From the NCBI GenBank assembly GCA_963835525.1, contig CAWIFM010000003.1, positions 620,001 through 684,000 of the forward strand: DNA of 64,000 nucleotides, in the 5' to 3' direction. Position numbers and translations under genes: made by a program. Positions 35,786-44,597 of the stretch are shown here, piece by piece. The stretch is from DASSUW01 sp963835525. GTDB lineage: Bacteria > Actinomycetota > Thermoleophilia > Solirubrobacterales > Solirubrobacteraceae. The notes under the pieces are model-generated. The model searched no databases. It saw only the letters and a program-made list of their open reading frames with translations, and was not told the origin of the DNA. The stretch's first letter is position 1; each line of letters opens with the position of its first letter.

Positions 35786-36735
35786 CGCGCCGCTCCCGTA
35801 AGGACGCCGGCGAAGACGGACGTGGTGGCCGCCCACGGCCGCAGCGATGCGCGCCGTTCCCGGGCGGCGTGGCGCAGGCGCCCGCGCAGGTCGGCGTCGC
35901 CGAGCCAGCTTCGCAGCGCCGCGCCGAGCGCCGCCGGGTCGCCTGGCGGGACGAGCAGCCCGCCGTCCCCGAGCGCCTCGCTCACTCCACCCACGTCGGT
36001 GGCGATGACGGGCACGCCGCGGGCCAGGGCCTCGGTGACGACCATGCCGTACGTCTCGGCGCGTGAGGGGAGCACGAGCAGGTCGGCGGCGGCGTACGTC
36101 CGCTCGAGCTCCGAGCCGGTGCGCGGGCCCGTGAACTCGATGCGGCCGTTCGCGCGCCGCTGCACGGCGGCGGCGAAGGCCGGATCGCGATCGAGGCTGC
36201 CCACGCACGTGCACCGCCACGACAGGTCGCCCACGGTGGCCAGCGCGTCGAGCAGGGCGTCGTGGCCCTTGTGCGGCGTCACGGCCGCGACGCACAGCAG
36301 CGCTTCGCCGCTGTCGGTCCCGGACGCGATGGGGGCGGGGTCGACGCCGGGCTCGGCGATGTGGATGCGCTCCGCCGGAAGCCCGTAGAGCTCGCTCAGT
36401 CGCCGTCCTGTCCATCGGCTCGTCGTGATGACGGCGGTCGCGGCCTCGAGCACGGCACGCTCGCGCGCGTCGCCGATCGGCATGTGCATCAGCACCACCT
36501 GCCGCAGCCGGCCCGCGTGCGGGACGAGCACGTCGGGCGCGGGGGAGGCGATCAGCCCGTCCAGCAGCACGACGGCGTCGTCGGGGATGCGCTCGAGCGC
36601 ATCGATGCCGTGCTCGTGGACGGTCCAGCCGAGCGCGGCGAGCCCGTCGCACACCCGGCGGTCATACGTGTTGCCGCCGCTCGGCCGCGCGGGGTCGTCG
36701 ATGCCCTCCGGCACGATGAAGTGGATCTCCGTCAC
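35782..36735 (-). CDS. Glycosyltransferase, family 4-like
   Basis: A 317-residue GT-B retaining glycosyltransferase. The C-terminal donor domain has VAAVTPHKGHDALLDALAT and the EX7E signature ETYGMVVTEALARGVPVIAT, with VGGVSEAL after it. The N-terminal acceptor domain opens with IHFIVPEGIDDPARPSGGNT. GTG 36735 is chosen because it overlaps the PTPS-like stop as GTGA; an ATG eight codons earlier is the alternative. It should add a nucleotide sugar to the operon's product. Confidence 0.9.
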   Translation of the reverse strand: MTEIHFIVPEGIDDPARPSGGNTYDRRVCDGLAALGWTVHEHGIDALERIPDDAVVLLDGLIASPAPDVLVPHAGRLRQVVLMHMPIGDARERAVLEAATAVITTSRWTGRRLSELYGLPAERIHIAEPGVDPAPIASGTDSGEALLCVAAVTPHKGHDALLDALATVGDLSWRCTCVGSLDRDPAFAAAVQRRANGRIEFTGPRTGSELERTYAAADLLVLPSRAETYGMVVTEALARGVPVIATDVGGVSEALGDGGLLVPPGDPAALGAALRSWLGDADLRGRLRHAARERRASLRPWAATTSVFAGVLTGAAR

Positions 36736-37109
36736 AGCGGCCGCTCGTAGCTCGCCCATGCGACGTGGGACTCGTGCAGCGTCACCGCCAGTCCGTCGAG
36801 CCCGCTGTCGCCCAGCGCGTCCGCGAGGCGGTCCGCGACGACCTTGGCGAGCATCTCCGTGGTGGTGTTGATGCCTGCGAAGTCCGCCTCGTCGTCGAGG
36901 TTGCGGTAGTTGAGCTCGCCCAGCACGGCGCGCAGCGCGTCGGCGGCGCGGCCGATGTCGATGACGAGGCCGTCGGCGTCGAGGCTCGCGCGCCGGAAGC
37001 TGGCGTCGACGACGTACGTCGCGCCGTGCAGGCCCTGGGCGGGCCCGAACACCTCGCCGCGGAAGCTGTGGGCGATCATCATGTGGTCGCGGACGGTGAC
37101 GCTGAACAC
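36732..37109 (-). CDS. 6-pyruvoyl-tetrahydropterin synthase-like protein with altered active site
   Basis: A 125-residue T-fold protein of the PTPS/QueD family. AHSFRGEVFGPAQGLHGATY aligns with the zinc region of QueD, but the catalytic Cys is absent and HGH is HGA, so of the three zinc His only His14 and His28 are visible (His9 might substitute). The Asp in VIDIG, TTTEMLAKVV and the Glu in LHESHVAWASYE are kept. The start is GTG 37109, three bases after the dehydrogenase stop. It should bind a pterin-like ligand but cannot use the normal mechanism. A different reaction or a scaffold role is inferred. Confidence 0.85.
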   Translation of the reverse strand: MFSVTVRDHMMIAHSFRGEVFGPAQGLHGATYVVDASFRRASLDADGLVIDIGRAADALRAVLGELNYRNLDDEADFAGINTTTEMLAKVVADRLADALGDSGLDGLAVTLHESHVAWASYERPL

Positions 37110-37112
37110 GCG

Positions 37113-38075
37113 CTACGCCCCGTCGTAGGTGATGGTGTGGCAGAGCGCCGGCAGGCTTCCCGCGGCGAGGCGCGCCATGACGCCGGGCAGCTCGTCGAAG
37201 CGCGACTCGCCGGTCACGAGCACGTCGAACGCGGGGTCGCGCAGCAGGTCGAGCGCGAGGGCCAGCCGGTCGGCCGTCGTGCGCCGCGCGCTGCGGGCCG
37301 GCGACACCGTCCCGACCTGGCTCGCGCGGATCCGGAGGCGCCCCTCGTGGAACGCGCCGCCCAGCTCGAGCCGCACCTCGTCGTCGCCGTACCAGCTGAG
37401 GTCGATCACCGTGCCCTCGGGCGCGAGCAGCTCGAGCGAGCGCTGGAGCCCGGCGGACGTCGCGCTCGTGTGGAAGACCAGGTCGCGCCCGCCGGCGGCG
37501 TCCTCCGGCCGCGCGAAGCCGGCGCCGAGCGCGGCGGCGACCTCGGCCCGCGAGCCGTCCACGTCGACGAGCGTGACCTCGGCCGCCGGGAAGCGGGCGA
37601 GCAGGCGGGCGACGCAGCAGCCGACCATCCCGGCGCCGACGACGGCGACGCGGTCGCCGACCAGCGGAGCCGCGTCCCACAGGGCGTTGACGGCCGTCTC
37701 GACGGTGCCGGCCAGCACCGCGCGCGCGGGCGGCACGTCGTCGGGCACGAGGGTCACGGCACCGGCCGGGACCACGTACGCCGTCTGGTGCGGGAACAGG
37801 CAGAAGACGGTGCGGCCGCGCAGCTCCGGCGGCCCCTGCTCGACGGCGCCGACGTTCAGGTAGCCGTACTTGACCGGCCCCGGGAAGTCGCCTTCCTGGA
37901 ACGGCGCGCGAGGCGGCACGCCGCCGCGGAACACCAGCGTCTCGGTGCCGCGGCTGACGCCGGAGCGCAGCGTGCGGACGACGACGTCGCCCGGCCCCGG
38001 CTCGGGAAGCGCGACCGGCAGGATCTCCCCGCGCCCGGGCGCCCGAAGCCAGAACGCGTGCGCGTCGTCGAGCAC
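37113..38075 (-). CDS. MDR-superfamily (zinc-type) dehydrogenase
   Basis: A 320-residue dehydrogenase and first gene of the eight-gene operon. The N-terminal catalytic fold has VVRTLRSGVSRGTETLVFRG, without the usual zinc Cys, and the Rossmann part has VAVVGAGMVGCCVARLLARF. The SGVSRGTE motif places it with the BchC/biliverdin-like and other cofactor-free MDRs. The start is GTG. A 65-base gap separates it from the next upstream gene, so the operon promoter probably lies there or earlier. Its role may be to reduce or oxidise a polyol or sugar intermediate. Confidence 0.8.
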   Translation of the reverse strand: MLDDAHAFWLRAPGRGEILPVALPEPGPGDVVVRTLRSGVSRGTETLVFRGGVPPRAPFQEGDFPGPVKYGYLNVGAVEQGPPELRGRTVFCLFPHQTAYVVPAGAVTLVPDDVPPARAVLAGTVETAVNALWDAAPLVGDRVAVVGAGMVGCCVARLLARFPAAEVTLVDVDGSRAEVAAALGAGFARPEDAAGGRDLVFHTSATSAGLQRSLELLAPEGTVIDLSWYGDDEVRLELGGAFHEGRLRIRASQVGTVSPARSARRTTADRLALALDLLRDPAFDVLVTGESRFDELPGVMARLAAGSLPALCHTITYDGA

Positions 38076-38140
38076 GTCCTATGCCTCGGCTTCGTTCGGC
38101 ACTGCCAGGCGGTACGCGTGGTCGTGGGCTTCGGTTCGCA

Positions 38141-39412
38141 TCAGAGGATCGGGATGCCGGCGGTCAGGACCTCGCAGCCGGCGTCGGTGATGAGCACGTC
38201 GTGCTCGATGCGGATGCCGCCGAAGCCGAGCAGCCGGTCGACGCGGTCCCAGTCGACCGCGTCCGCGTGGGCGCGCCGGCGCTCCTCGTCCTGGAGCAGC
38301 GCCGGGACGAAGTAGATCCCCGGCTCGACCGTGACGCAGTGGCCGGGTTCGAGCGGCAGGTCGATCCGCACGCGCGGGAAGCCGGGCCGCGTGCCCTCGC
38401 GGCCGCGGAGCACCTCGCCGGCGTCGCGTACGCCGAGGCCGACCATGTGGCCGATCCCGTGCGGGAAGAACAGCGCGACCGCGCCCGACTCGACGAGCGT
38501 GCCGGGATCGCCGCGCAGGACGCCGAAGTCGGCGAGCCCTTCGGCGATGACCCGGGCGGCGACGGCGTGCACGTCGAGCCACTCGGTTCCCGGCGCGCAG
38601 CGCTCGATCGCCGCCGCCAGGGCTGCGGCCACCACGCTGTGCACGGCCTGCTGCTCGGGGGTGAACGAGCCGGACGCCGGGTACGTGCGGGTGACGTCGC
38701 TCGCGTACCCGCGGAACTCCGCGCCGGCGTCGATCAGGACCAGGTCGCCGTCCTCGAGGGCGCGCTCCGACGGCATGAAGTGGAGCACGGCGGAGTTGGG
38801 CCCGCCCCCGACGATCGTCTCGTACGCGAGCCGGTCGGCGCCGTTGCGGAGGAACGCGGCCTCGATCTCGACCTGCAGCTGCCGCTCGCTCACGCCGGGC
38901 GCGATCAGCGCCGCCGCGGTGGCGAACCCCGCCCTGGTCGCGCGCTCGGCCTGCCGCATGCGCTCGATCTCCACCTCGTCCTTGACCCGCCGGATCCGGT
39001 TGAGCGCGTACCGCACGTCGGCTTCGAGCCCGGCGTCCGACTCGATGCCGGGCACGGGCGCGCCGAGGTTCGCGATCCGCGCGCCCCTCCGGGCCTCGAG
39101 CCAGCCCGGCAGGTCGTCGGTCGAGAGCCCCGGCTCGGCCGCGGGCGCTCCGGACCACAGGTGCTCCTCGGCCGTCGGGGCGGGCACGAAGTCGGACCAG
39201 CCGTCGACGGGGTCGAAGGCGAGCACCGCTTCCGGGCGCTCACGGTCGGTGAGGTAGAGGTACTCGGAATGGGCGTAGAAGGGGTACGTGCGGTCGGCCC
39301 GTCCGGGGACGTGGATCGGCGCCCCGGAGCCGACGACGACGGCCTGGCCGCTCTCGAGGCTCCAGGCCTCCGCGGCCTCGCGCTGCCGGCGCTGCAGGTG
39401 CGCCGCCGTCAT
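38141..39412 (-). CDS. pepP: Xaa-Pro aminopeptidase (aminopeptidase P, M24B)
   Basis: A 423-residue metallopeptidase that removes the residue before proline. The N-terminal creatinase-like domain (YPFYAHSEYLYLTDRERPEA) is followed by the pita-bread domain with all five metal ligands: LIDAGAEFRGYASDVTRTYP (two Asp), FFPHGIGHMVGLGVRD (His), TVEPGIYFVP (Glu) and GGIRIEHDVLIT (Glu). Length is standard. The ATG overlaps the LtrA-like stop by four bases, so they are co-translated. Cytoplasmic. Confidence 0.95.
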   Translation of the reverse strand: MTAAHLQRRQREAAEAWSLESGQAVVVGSGAPIHVPGRADRTYPFYAHSEYLYLTDRERPEAVLAFDPVDGWSDFVPAPTAEEHLWSGAPAAEPGLSTDDLPGWLEARRGARIANLGAPVPGIESDAGLEADVRYALNRIRRVKDEVEIERMRQAERATRAGFATAAALIAPGVSERQLQVEIEAAFLRNGADRLAYETIVGGGPNSAVLHFMPSERALEDGDLVLIDAGAEFRGYASDVTRTYPASGSFTPEQQAVHSVVAAALAAAIERCAPGTEWLDVHAVAARVIAEGLADFGVLRGDPGTLVESGAVALFFPHGIGHMVGLGVRDAGEVLRGREGTRPGFPRVRIDLPLEPGHCVTVEPGIYFVPALLQDEERRRAHADAVDWDRVDRLLGFGGIRIEHDVLITDAGCEVLTAGIPIL

Positions 39413-40557
39413 CTCGGCCTCGGGGTCGTGGCCACGGTGGCCGACACCGCCACGCCGACGAGCACGGCGCTCGCCGCCGCGATGCCCGGCAGGAGCGCGA
39501 GGGGAGCGGTGGCGACGGCCAGGATCGCCAGCGCCGCGATGCCCAGCCCCAGCGACCGCGGCGAGAACCCCAGCGCCGCGCGATGGAAGATCCATTGGGC
39601 GAGCAGGAAGAGCGCCGGCCCGCCGAAGGTCAGGATCGTGAAGCCGAGCGTCGCCTCGTCGGCGGGGTGGGCGATCGCCATCTCGTCGCCGACGGCGATC
39701 GCGATCAGCGCGAGCACCATCATCGTCAGCGTCCACGTGCCCCACCAGCCGACGAACCCGGCATCCTCGGCCTCCTCCATGGCTGCGTGCGCGCCCTCCT
39801 CGCGCTGGAAGTAGCCCCACCAGAGCGCGACGGTCCCGGTGAAGGCGACCGCCAGCGCGACCAGGCGCTCGACCGCGAACGGCTCGCTGGTGAAGGCGCT
39901 GCCCGTCGTCAGCACGGTCTCGCCCAGCGCGATGATGAAGAACAGCCGGAAGCGCTCGAAGAGGTGCTCGCCCGCGATCTCCGTGTGCCCGAGGTCGATC
40001 GCCCGGCCCCGGCCGGGCAGCCAGTGCAGGGCCCACGCGCCGCCGTGGGCGGCCACCGCCGCGAGCCCCCAGAGCACCAGGCGCGTGTCGCCGTCGGCGA
40101 TCGCGCCGGCCACCCAGAGCACGCCGATGGCCAGCTCCCAGACCATGTCGTTGACGAAGTGCTCGCCGAGCGGCCGGCCGCGCAGGGCCACGATGAGGAA
40201 CCCCGCCCGCCCGAGCTGGAGCAGCAGGTAGCCGGTGACGAACAGCCACGCGCGATCGTCGAACGCGTCGGCGATCCCCACCGACATCAGCAGGCTGGCG
40301 AACATCAGCCCGACGAGCAGCACGCGCACCGGCAGCCGGCCCGGGTCGAGCCAGTTGGCGCCCCACGCGGTCATGTACCAGGCGTGGACGACCGCCAGCG
40401 CCATGATCACCGTCTCGGCGCCCGTGCGCACGTCGACGTGCTCGAGCAGGTGGTGGGAGAGCTGCCCGATCGCGAACACGTAGACGAGATCGAAGAACAG
40501 CTCGAGCGGCGTCACGACCCGCTCGGCCCCTGGCGCCCGCGAGACCGCGATCCTCAC
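39409..40557 (-). CDS. Low temperature requirement A (LtrA) family membrane protein
   Basis: A 382-residue protein with about ten hydrophobic helices. The family signature is seen at the N-terminus (VTPLELFFDLVYVFAIGQLS) and later in HLFERFRLFFIIALGETVLT, with IALGE as the conserved core. LtrA was named from Listeria; its biochemical role is not known. The start is GTG 40557. It overlaps the aminopeptidase by four bases and follows the VKOR gene by 22 bases. Confidence 0.92.
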   Translation of the reverse strand: MRIAVSRAPGAERVVTPLELFFDLVYVFAIGQLSHHLLEHVDVRTGAETVIMALAVVHAWYMTAWGANWLDPGRLPVRVLLVGLMFASLLMSVGIADAFDDRAWLFVTGYLLLQLGRAGFLIVALRGRPLGEHFVNDMVWELAIGVLWVAGAIADGDTRLVLWGLAAVAAHGGAWALHWLPGRGRAIDLGHTEIAGEHLFERFRLFFIIALGETVLTTGSAFTSEPFAVERLVALAVAFTGTVALWWGYFQREEGAHAAMEEAEDAGFVGWWGTWTLTMMVLALIAIAVGDEMAIAHPADEATLGFTILTFGGPALFLLAQWIFHRAALGFSPRSLGLGIAALAILAVATAPLALLPGIAAASAVLVGVAVSATVATTPRPR

Positions 40558-40579
40558 CGCCGCGATCCTACGCCAGGCA

Positions 40580-40993
40580 TCACCCTCTCACCGGCTCGGG
40601 CGCCAGCATGCGCGCGCTCGACAGGACGGCCAGCAACAGCATGCAGACCGCCGAGCCGACGCACCAGATGCAGATCGCGTCGAGCCTCACGACCTCCACG
40701 TAGGTCAGCCAGGCGGAGAACCCCGCGCCCATGAACGAGAGCAACGCGGTCGCGCCACGCGCCGCAGGGTCGTCGCGCAGCAGCGTCACGAGGATCCCCG
40801 CGTAGCCGATCAGGCCGAGCAGCGCCACGGGCACGCCGGCGAGGTCCGCGTACTCGGACTGCTGCACGGTTGCGCATCCGTGGGCGATCGCGCACACGGG
40901 CTCCCCGCCGCCGTAGTGCACGGCGGTGAGGTAGCCGGCGATGCCGAGCCCGGCGACCGCGACGGCGGCGGAGGCGAGCCGGAGCGCCCTCAC
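40580..40993 (-). CDS. Vitamin K epoxide reductase (VKOR) family protein
   Basis: A 137-residue, four-helix membrane enzyme that reoxidises DsbA with a quinone. Cys34 and Cys40 (EPVCAIAHGC) form the loop pair, and the active-site CxxC is CIWC at 108-111. The start GTG 40993 overlaps the DsbA-like stop as GTGA, so the pair is one relay for making disulfides in exported proteins. This pair is the actinobacterial substitute for DsbB. Length is normal. Confidence 0.93.
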   Translation of the reverse strand: MRALRLASAAVAVAGLGIAGYLTAVHYGGGEPVCAIAHGCATVQQSEYADLAGVPVALLGLIGYAGILVTLLRDDPAARGATALLSFMGAGFSAWLTYVEVVRLDAICIWCVGSAVCMLLLAVLSSARMLAPEPVRG

Positions 40994-41766
40994 CGCCCCA
41001 GCTCCCGGTCGAGCGCCGCCGAGACCGACCGCGGGTCGAGAGGGTCGGCGTCCAGCACGCGCGGCGCGCGGCCGTCGCCGGACACGACCAGCGTCGGCGT
41101 CGAGTCGATGCCCAGCCGCCCGGCCTCGGCCTGGGCGCGAGCGAGACGGCGCTCGGCGAACGACCTGTTCGCCTGGGCGAGCGCCCGGTCGGCGTCGACG
41201 CCGGCGGCGGTCGCGACGCGGCGCAGGAAATCGTCGGTCACGTAGCCGGAGTTCTCCTGACCCTGGTTGGCGTAGAACACCTCGAGGAAGGGCCACAGCC
41301 TGCCCTGCCGCTCGGCGCCCGCCGCGACCTGCGCGGCGACGGTGGAATCAGGGCCGAGGAAGTGCAGCGCGCGTGCCTCGAGCTTGACCTTGCCGCTGCG
41401 GACGTAGTCGTTGACGATGGTGGGGAGCGTGGTCGTGGACACGCGGGCGCAGAACGGGCACTGGAGGTCGACGAACTCGGTGAGGGTGAGTGGCGCGTCG
41501 GGATCGCCGAGCACGCCGTTGCGCTCCGGAATGCCGCGGAAGAGCGCGGCGGCTTCAGCGCCGCCGGCGTCCGGCGGGGAGTCGGTGGATCCGCCGGACG
41601 ACGACACGGCGACGGCGATGATGACGGCGGCGGCGGCGACGGCGGCGACGCCGCCGAGCTGCCAGACCCGGCGGCGGCGGGTCTCGCGGGCCACGTGGGC
41701 GCGCTCGGCCTCGCGGCGGGCGGCGCGACGCTGCTCGCGCAGCTCGCGCTTGGTGGTGGTGGACAT
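40990..41766 (-). CDS. Membrane-anchored DsbA-like thiol oxidoreductase
   Basis: A 258-residue protein. A basic cytoplasmic segment (REQRRAARREAERAHVARET) precedes one helix at about 36-53, then an exported thioredoxin fold with CPFC at 103-106 in FVDLQCPFCARV, and the cis-Pro region DSTPTLVVSG. It should donate disulfides to secreted proteins and be recharged by the VKOR encoded next. ATG 41766 has a strong AAAGGAG Shine-Dalgarno. The secreted proteases in the window may be clients. Confidence 0.92.
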   Translation of the reverse strand: MSTTTKRELREQRRAARREAERAHVARETRRRRVWQLGGVAAVAAAAVIIAVAVSSSGGSTDSPPDAGGAEAAALFRGIPERNGVLGDPDAPLTLTEFVDLQCPFCARVSTTTLPTIVNDYVRSGKVKLEARALHFLGPDSTVAAQVAAGAERQGRLWPFLEVFYANQGQENSGYVTDDFLRRVATAAGVDADRALAQANRSFAERRLARAQAEAGRLGIDSTPTLVVSGDGRAPRVLDADPLDPRSVSAALDRELGR

Positions 41767-41828
41767 CGAAAGGCTCCTTTGACGCTGGTGAGATGGGCGC
41801 CGGTTGCGGCGCGGCGGTGTGAGGCTGC

Positions 41829-42398
41829 TCAGCGCAGCGTCAGAGGAGGAGCTCGGCCGGCGGCGGCCGTGGCGAGCGGTGCTGCGAGGTGAACGGCAGG
41901 CGGCGCGGCCGGCGCCTGCAGCAGGATCGGCGCCGCGCGCAGGCGCGGCGCCGAGGGACGGAGCGAGCGGGCGAGGGCGATGGCCGCGGGAACCGCGGGG
42001 AGGGCGAGCGCGACCACGCCGCCGGCGGCGGCGCAGATGGCCAGCAGCTCGAGCCAGCCGGCGCCGAGCGCGCCGCCGTCGCCGAGCACCGTCGCCAGCA
42101 GTGCCTGGCCGCCGCAGACGGCCGCGACGCCGGCGGCGCCGATCAGCCAGCGTGGCGCGAGCCCGGAGCGCCCGACGCCGAGCCGCACCACCAGCGCGGC
42201 GAGACCGAGCGCATAGGCGACCAGCACGACCAGCCCGACTGCGCCGAGCGAGCCGCTGCCGGCCGTTTCCAGGCAGCTTTGCCCGGACCCGCCGCACACC
42301 AGCGTCGCGCGCGCCTGGTCGGCCGCCGCCGCGAGCAGCGGGACGAGCAGCAGGACGCGCAGGCTGAGCGGGAGGCGTGGCAAGGCGACTTCATGCAA
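41829..42398 (-). CDS. Small multi-pass membrane protein, function unknown
   Basis: A protein of about 189 residues, rich in Ala and Leu, with four or five hydrophobic helices (VLLLVPLLAAAADQARATLV, GAVGLVVLVAYALGLAALVV). After helix 1 it has LVCGGSGQSCLET, a Cys pair six residues apart, resembling the loop pair of VKOR. It lies 62 bases upstream of the DsbA-like gene in the same direction, so it may belong to the disulfide relay. No ATG suits; TTG 42398 with GGAG just upstream is taken. Coding support is moderate. Confidence 0.5.
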   Translation of the reverse strand: MHEVALPRLPLSLRVLLLVPLLAAAADQARATLVCGGSGQSCLETAGSGSLGAVGLVVLVAYALGLAALVVRLGVGRSGLAPRWLIGAAGVAAVCGGQALLATVLGDGGALGAGWLELLAICAAAGGVVALALPAVPAAIALARSLRPSAPRLRAAPILLQAPAAPPAVHLAAPLATAAAGRAPPLTLR

Positions 42399-42433
42399 GC
42401 AACTCCAGCTGAATGGAATCTCAACGGGCCGAC

Positions 42434-42439
42434 TACGAT
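42434..42439 (+). promoter_or_regulatory. -10 hexamer of the 42446 gene
   Basis: TACGAT ends seven bases before ATG 42446, consistent with a leaderless transcript. No -35 is evident. Confidence 0.4.
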
Positions 42440-42445
42440 CCGCCG

Positions 42446-43888
42446 ATGACACGGGCACGGAAGCTTGTCGAAGGAGCGCTGAAGAAGCTCGACGAGGCCT
42501 CGGCGCGGGCCGACGCGGCCGCGGTGGCGAAGCTCTCGCCGGCGGAGCGCGAGCGCTACGACTACTGGCAGGCGCGCACCGCGGCGCTCAACGCGGGCGG
42601 GACGCCGGCGGACCTCGAGGACGCGAAGCTCGTCGGCAAGGTGCTGCACGGACCGGCGGGCGAGGTCGTGCACGGCGTGGTCAAGGCGCCCGAGCAGGAC
42701 TTCATCGAGGACCCGGCGGCGTGGGAGGAGCAGCGCAAGCTCGAGCGCGCGGCGCGCGACGAGATCCGCGCGCAGTACCTCGCCCCCGGTCGCTCTCCTG
42801 TGCGGGTCACGCGCGTGGCCACGCGCGGCAAGACGCAGCTGCGCGAGGTCGCCGACTACCTGGGATCGAGCGGGCTCGCCGCAAGGCCCGAGCTCGTCTA
42901 CGGCGCCTACCGCGTGCCCGACCTCATCAGCCCGGGCTCGATGGGCGGCGAGGGTCGAGGCGTCGTCGAGTGGGACGTCGTGCACGCGGCGACCGAGGCA
43001 TTGCCGCGCGCCGAGACGCCGGCGGCGCGCACGCTCGCCGCCAGGGACGTGCTCGTCGTGCGCTCGCCCGGCGAGCCGGCCCCGCTCGACGAGGATCTCG
43101 CGCTGCACGTCCTCGCCGGCGCCGGCCTCGGGCCGGAGCAGACGCTCGCGATCGCGCGCGACGTCTCGATCGCCAAGCGGGACAGCGGGCCGGAGAACAG
43201 CGACATGAGGATCGTGGCTCGTGTTGAGGGCGTGCACCTCCTCGCGACCCGGCCGGTCCCCGACGTCCGCGTGCCGCTGGACCTGCGCGAGGGCCCGCCG
43301 GACGGCGTGGTGATCGACGTCCTGCAGTGGGACGCGATCGCCGTCGCGGTCCATCCGCTGCGCCAGCACCGCGCGCCCCTGCCGTCGCCGTTCCCGTACC
43401 TGCCGCTGACGCCGCAGGAGCTGCTCACCGCCTATCTCGAGATCGTGGGCGTCTCGCCCGCCGACGCCTACGGCGCCCAGGTCACACACCACCAGCCGTT
43501 CGACCTCATGGGCCGCACGAGCGCGAAGTGGGGCGTGCGCCGCACCGGCGGCGGGCCCGACCTGCCCTGCGCCGACGGGAAACTTCCGCCTTCGGCGGGC
43601 GTGTCCTTGAAGCCGCGCAAGCGCATGGCGGGCGGCCACCACATCGTGGTCGTGTACCGCGACGCGCCCGCGTATGTCGAGGGCCGCGCGCGCTTCGACG
43701 CCTACGCCGAGGGGGAGCTGAAGGCGCACCTGCGGCGCGGGCTGAACCTCCGCGTCGCGGTCCCGAAGCCGCAGAACCGGCTGATGAAGACGATCGACCG
43801 CGTCGCCGACGTGGCGGAGTTCTTCAGCGGGGAGATGGGGCACGAGGACGGCTTCGTCCCGCCCCGGTACTGCTGGCCACCGCGATGA
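42446..43888 (+). CDS. Protein of unknown function, 480 residues
   Basis: A large soluble protein that I do not recognise. No signal peptide or membrane helix is visible. The N-terminus is charged and helical (LVEGALKKLDEASARADAAA). The middle has LREVADYLGSSGLAARPELV, YRVPDLISPGSMGGEGRGVV and, near the end, QVTHHQPFDLMGRTSAKWGV and MAGGHHIVVVYRDAPAYVEG. His, Asp and Arg runs around 350-410 could make a metal or nucleotide site. Its stop overlaps the ATG of the next gene (ATGA), so the two act together. A leaderless start is suggested. Confidence 0.7.
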   Translation: MTRARKLVEGALKKLDEASARADAAAVAKLSPAERERYDYWQARTAALNAGGTPADLEDAKLVGKVLHGPAGEVVHGVVKAPEQDFIEDPAAWEEQRKLERAARDEIRAQYLAPGRSPVRVTRVATRGKTQLREVADYLGSSGLAARPELVYGAYRVPDLISPGSMGGEGRGVVEWDVVHAATEALPRAETPAARTLAARDVLVVRSPGEPAPLDEDLALHVLAGAGLGPEQTLAIARDVSIAKRDSGPENSDMRIVARVEGVHLLATRPVPDVRVPLDLREGPPDGVVIDVLQWDAIAVAVHPLRQHRAPLPSPFPYLPLTPQELLTAYLEIVGVSPADAYGAQVTHHQPFDLMGRTSAKWGVRRTGGGPDLPCADGKLPPSAGVSLKPRKRMAGGHHIVVVYRDAPAYVEGRARFDAYAEGELKAHLRRGLNLRVAVPKPQNRLMKTIDRVADVAEFFSGEMGHEDGFVPPRYCWPPR

Positions 43889-44529
43889 GCGACGTCGAGC
43901 ACGCGGGCTGGGCCGTCGGCGGCCCGGGCTCGCGGCTGCGACGGCGCCGGAGCCCTGTGCTCGGGGCGGTCGCGCTCGTGCTGCTCGTCGGCGGAGCGGC
44001 CGCCGCCGCGCTCGGCATCGTCCGGCTCGCCTCCGAGGCGGGGCCGGCGCAGGAGCGCATCCTCGCCCGCGGCACCGTCGCCGCGCTCGAAGGCGCCCCG
44101 ACCGAGCCCGCCTCGTTCGAGGGGTCGCGCGGCGAGCCCGCGACGGTCTGGCTGAACCTCGGCGGGCTCTCGAACGTCCGCGAGACGATCGTCGCCGGGA
44201 CCGAGTGCGAGCTCGGCGGGCAGCGCATCCGCGGCAGCCGGCAGGGCGCGTCGATCGCGACCGACCACTTCGAGACGATCGGCGAGGTCACGCTCGGCGC
44301 CGGCCGCAACCTCGTGTCGTGCCGGCACGTCCCGTTCGGGCGGCGGAGAAGCCGCGGGCGCCTCCGCGAGGAGCACGCCTTCGTCGTCGAGCGCGGCTCG
44401 CCGGGCGACGGGCTCGGCGGCCTGTGGCTCCTGTTCGGCGGCTCGGCCGCGTTCGTGCTCGGCGTCCCCGCGGCCATGCGATGGCGCGCCGGGAAGCTCG
44501 TAGCACGTTCGTCGAGTGCGTGGGACTGA
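43885..44529 (+). CDS. Membrane protein of unknown function
   Basis: A 214-residue protein with a helix at about 26-46 (VLGAVALVLLVGGAAAAALG) and a second near the C-terminus (GGLWLLFGGSAAFVLGVPAA). About 120 residues between them would lie outside the cell and contain two Cys, in GTECELGG and VSCRHVPF, which could form a disulfide. The N- and C-termini are basic and cytoplasmic. It overlaps the 480-residue protein's gene by four bases. No family recognised; a small envelope partner of the upstream protein is inferred. Confidence 0.65.
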   Translation: MSDVEHAGWAVGGPGSRLRRRRSPVLGAVALVLLVGGAAAAALGIVRLASEAGPAQERILARGTVAALEGAPTEPASFEGSRGEPATVWLNLGGLSNVRETIVAGTECELGGQRIRGSRQGASIATDHFETIGEVTLGAGRNLVSCRHVPFGRRRSRGRLREEHAFVVERGSPGDGLGGLWLLFGGSAAFVLGVPAAMRWRAGKLVARSSSAWD

Positions 44530-44597
44530 CCGCCATCCGTCAGTACGCTGACCGGCGCAGCGGGTGCACCAGGCGCCCGTCCACGAAAGGACTCGAC

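Noticed and set aside
44526..44552. CTGAC/GTCAG repeats before the beta-propeller gene as an operator
   Set aside because: The stem is only five bases and the third copy is irregular; too weak to call.
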